A DNA stretch of 64,000 nucleotides from Malus domestica (taxonomy: Eukaryota; Streptophyta; Magnoliopsida; Rosales; Rosaceae), in assembly GCF_042453785.1 (NCBI RefSeq), contig NC_091674.1, positions 26,391,001 through 26,455,000 on the forward strand, in the 5' to 3' direction. Under the pieces are notes generated by a model, which was given only the letters and a program-made list of their open reading frames with translations, was not told the origin of the DNA and searched no databases. Positions 61,192 to 64,000 of this stretch are shown piece after piece; position 1 is the first letter of the stretch; each line of letters starts with the position of its first letter. A program made the position numbers and the translations under genes.

Positions 61192-61372
61192 TATTAGGAA
61201 AATGTATTTTCACTTCACCAAAAGAATAAAGTTACACTTCGAGTACATATACAAGCTGTGAAAGCCAGTTGTGTAATATCTTTCTAAGGAAATCTTATCA
61301 TAACAAACTAATAGTTTCCTTAACCTCCAAGTATTATCCCTAGAAGATGAGTTTACAATATTACCCTTAATA
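61192..61372 (-). repeat. 5' LTR of Copia copy 3
   Basis: 181 bp, ending CCCTTAATA on the plus strand before the duplication ATGTA. Compared with the 3' LTR it has small deletions near 61285-61310. Confidence 0.92.
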
Positions 61373-61873
61373 ATGTATCCCCCATTACTGAAAAAAGTAA
61401 TTTTATTGAAATACATGCAAGGTTTTTCTGGAATTGTAGCCGTAGGGGCAAAAATGCCTAATTACTTGGATGAAAGTAAATACTCATTTCCTTTTTTCAC
61501 CTTTCATGAACTTAAAAAGGTAATTTTCTTTTTCAAGTCGAGAACTATTTACACATCACAAGTACGCTGTTATGTAATAATTCGTACTAATAAAGTAAAA
61601 ATACAAAGACAAAAAATTTGCATATTTTTATTTTATTATCACGGACCTAACATTTTTCAACAGGCTAATTTTACTCTAGGTATCCGGATTGTTTGATTTT
61701 TTCACTTTTACAGTGCCTCTGACCCAAAAAGGATCAAACTGTGTTGACCAAAAAACTGGATGGAAGTGCCAGCTTGGCGGATTTACTAGCGAGTACAACT
61801 CTAGTGGTTCAGCTGGAATCCTTGTTCGACCCATAGAGAGACAAGGATCTTTATGCCCATAGCTTCACCTCCA

Positions 61874-62382
61874 AGTCCAACCCTTTCTAACTATCTTTCA
61901 CTTACACGAAACAATTTTGTGTTGATTAGAATCTGTTTGAGAGTGATTATTAGTGCGTTAAAATCACATTTAAATCGTTCGGTAAAAATTTAAAAGTTTG
62001 TAATTGGGAGTAAAATCATTGACATACAAATGAAATGAGAGATGGTTCTTCTTAAAAGAAATTTCTTAGAAAAGAAAACCGATAATTACTTTAGTCTTCA
62101 ATGAAACATTTTAAAATTAATGCTCAAACGAAAGTCCAACCCTTTCTAACTATCTTTCACTTACACAAAACAATCTTGTGTTGATTAGGGTCTGTTTGAG
62201 AGTGATTATTAAAGTGTTAGAATCACATTTAAATTGTTCGGTAAAAATTTAGAAGTTTGTAATTGGAAGTAAAATCATTGACATACAAATGAAATGAAAG
62301 ATGGTTATTCTTAAAAGTAATTTCTTAAAAAAGAAAACCGATAATTACTTTAGTGTTCAGTGAAAAAATTAACGCTGAATCG
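61874..62382. repeat. Tandem duplication of a 258-bp unit
   Basis: AGTCCAACCCTTTCTAACTA starts at 61874 and again at 62132. The copies stay alignable through ATTGACATACAAATGAAATG and ACCGATAATTACTTTAGT. They differ by scattered substitutions and small indels. Each copy holds a MITE-like CTGTTTGAGAGTGATTATTA segment. No coding content. Confidence 0.88.
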
Positions 62383-63985
62383 AATCTTAAAAGATTGATT
62401 AGTGACACTTCGAAAATTCTTAAAGATTATTTCACGTCATAGCTGACTGCCTGTGTCATCACCTTCCACCAAACAAACAGCTAGAAGCAGACAACTTTGA
62501 GCAATGAAGTTATCAAGTTCTCAATCAAATTGTGACACTAATCCAAATTTTTTAACACACAAGGTGAGACACACTGTGAGACTTCCTCAATCCCTAAGAC
62601 AAGATGGACAAAACATTCATTACTTCCAAAGAAAAATATCTATAGCCTCTATCAAATACACAACTCCATGTTTTACAAAACAGTGTTATTGATATTTCAA
62701 AAATCTTATTCTACATTCTCCACAAGTGTATTTTTCTTTCTAAATATAGAAAGTTTGGAGTCTAGAATGAAGAATTTGAAGTGCCAATAATAATTCCCTT
62801 AAAATAAAACTAAAACTAAAATGGAAAAGTATTAGATACTATGGTGGTCAAGTCTCTCTCTTCGATTCATTATATTTCGGATTAAAATCTCTTCTCTTTT
62901 CTTAATATATCTATTGTGTTCAACAAAATTAAAATTAAAATTCCTGAAACATGAAAGAAATTGATTTTTGCATTCCGCCTCTTTTACACATTTTTATTTA
63001 TTTTTAACTTTTATATTAACTAAACAAATGAAAAACGAAGGAATCATTTGTGATAAAAATCCGTAAATCTTGTTGAGTTCATTTATGCATTTAATAGAAT
63101 TTTTAACAAAATTGTGACAGAATGATTACATTGATTTGCAATACCTATTTTCATGGACTACATTGATTGATTTTCAATTTCAATGAAATGTTTGGATAAC
63201 CATATCCTCCCGTCCAATTCCGTCGCCGACCAGTCTGAGCACCTCTTTCGGTCTATGCGCCCAATTATTCCCCCAAATCCCAATGACGCCCTTCCCATCC
63301 TGAAAAGGCAATAGATATTTCCAAGGCCATTATAGTAATTCCAACCGTTCAAAATCCATACGTTATAATTCCGCATTCGGGTAAACCGCCTTAACAGCCC
63401 ATATACCATCCGGAGCCCCGCGAGATTGTCGCTAGTGAAAAACGAGGGGCATCCAAACCAATAGCGGCCGCACCCACTGATTTTTTTGCCCTTAGAGAAG
63501 AAAGGCGGTTCCCTCAGTTTTCCACTTCCCCCTTCTTCTTCATTCCTCCTCCCCAAGTAATCCAGAAACTCAGTTTCCATTTAAATCCCACCCCAAAAAA
63601 CCACAATCCAAAACCACAAAACCTTTCTCAAATTCTCAACACCTCCCATTTTTTCTTTCTGGGTTTTTCTTCTAGCTCTTGAATCTCAAATCTTTAAGCA
63701 AAATTTCCACAGAAAAGTATTCGTTTTCGTACTTTTGGTTGTATAGTTTGTTTGGTTAGTTTGCGTTCTTGGCGTTCTAAAAAATCTGCCGACTCTTCTT
63801 CTTTCATTTCGTCTAGTGTTTTGGATCCCATTCTTTCTTCTTTTTGCTTAACCCCCAAGAAACTCCTATACATGAACACCTTTTAGATTTTAATTAGTTT
63901 CTGTTTTTCTTTCTTTCTTCAGATTGTAAAAATCACAGTAGCTTTCGATTCAGTTGTTGTAGTTTTCTTCTGGGTTTTGATTGCA
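62383..63985. other. Intergenic DNA and promoter/leader of the right-edge gene
   Basis: AT-rich to about 63150, then a GC-richer block (63200-63500) and a pyrimidine-rich leader (63600-63920). A CTTTCTTCAG acceptor-like site near 63912-63921 suggests a 5' UTR intron. The 140-codon minus-strand ORF (63158-63580) in the GC-rich block has no recognisable domain. Confidence 0.45.
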
Positions 63986-64000
63986 ATGGAGTACAGCAAT
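63986..64000 (+). CDS. Start of a gene truncated by the window edge
   Basis: ATG at 63986 opens MEYSN and the window ends after five codons. Support comes from the pyrimidine-rich leader, a possible 5' UTR splice acceptor about 65 bp upstream and the purine at -3 (GCAATGG context). The product cannot be identified from five residues. Confidence 0.4.

Larger units (their letters stand above)
58798..61372 (-). mobile_element. Internally deleted Copia retrotransposon (copy 3) with TA...TA LTR ends
   Basis: This 2575-bp element has LTRs of 188 and 181 bp, a perfect 5-bp duplication ATGTA (58793-58797 and 61373-61377), a PBS (TGGTATCACCCGCC) flush with the 5' LTR and a polypurine tract (GAGGGGGG) flush with the 3' LTR. 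In element orientation the LTR starts TATTAAGGG and ends CCTAATA. Its LTRs differ by about 15 substitutions and several indels, so it is older than copy 2. Integrase, protease and most of Gag are missing. It lies about 190 bp downstream of the ATM-like stop codon. Confidence 0.93.

Noticed and set aside
63158-63580. 140-codon minus-strand ORF near the right edge
   Set aside because: Located in a GC-richer promoter-like block with no recognisable domain and Trp/Gly/Arg-rich composition typical of chance frames.

Overview
This is nuclear DNA of a flowering plant. Genes carry GT-AG introns, intergenic DNA is AT-rich, and Copia LTR retrotransposons, solo LTRs, foldback MITEs and tRNA-derived SINE-like repeats are dense. 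Gene content and repeat style suggest a woody eudicot, plausibly Rosaceae (apple/pear type); that assignment is an inference.

Layout. 1-5568 is a decayed plus-strand Copia element whose integrase is split by a 1.66-kb solo LTR. 5569-7104 is the 5' half of a minus-strand LTR element with an unidentified coding stretch. The gene-rich part runs from 10 to 33 kb: ISU1 (mitochondrial Fe-S scaffold, +, 3 exons), a MULE-type element carrying a gene-like fragment, PANK2 (pantothenate kinase fused to a DUF89 phosphatase, +, about 22 exons), a PWWP-domain chromatin protein (+, one coding exon of 1269 aa with four exact-period 49-aa repeats), mitochondrial ribosomal protein bL12 (-) and a Dof transcription factor (-, 8-codon first exon). 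From 33.9 to 48 kb there are foldback MITEs, an AT-rich TACCCAT-rich tract, a 2.7-kb solo LTR with a hairpin-repeat array, SINE heads and a decayed unknown gene. 48.1-58.6 kb is a broken ATM kinase gene: N-terminal exons, scraps of the FAT region, the kinase C-lobe and the FATC, with most of the middle missing. A 4.7-kb Copia element sits in its first intron and a second, internally deleted Copia lies just downstream. 61.9-62.4 kb is a 258-bp tandem duplication. The window ends five codons into a new plus-strand gene.

The intact genes do not form a pathway. ISU1 (Fe-S assembly), PANK2 (CoA synthesis) and bL12 (mitochondrial translation) are housekeeping; the PWWP and Dof proteins are nuclear regulators. 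The most distinctive signals are: two complete Copia elements (a third LTR is compatible) with LTRs ending TA...TA instead of TG...CA, each flush with its primer-binding site and polypurine tract; the ATM relic with a nested insertion; the hairpin array in the 38.8-41.5 kb solo LTR; and the gene-like fragment inside the MULE-type element. I did not find a convincing wholly new biological system. Splice sites were placed by eye and may be off by a base or two.
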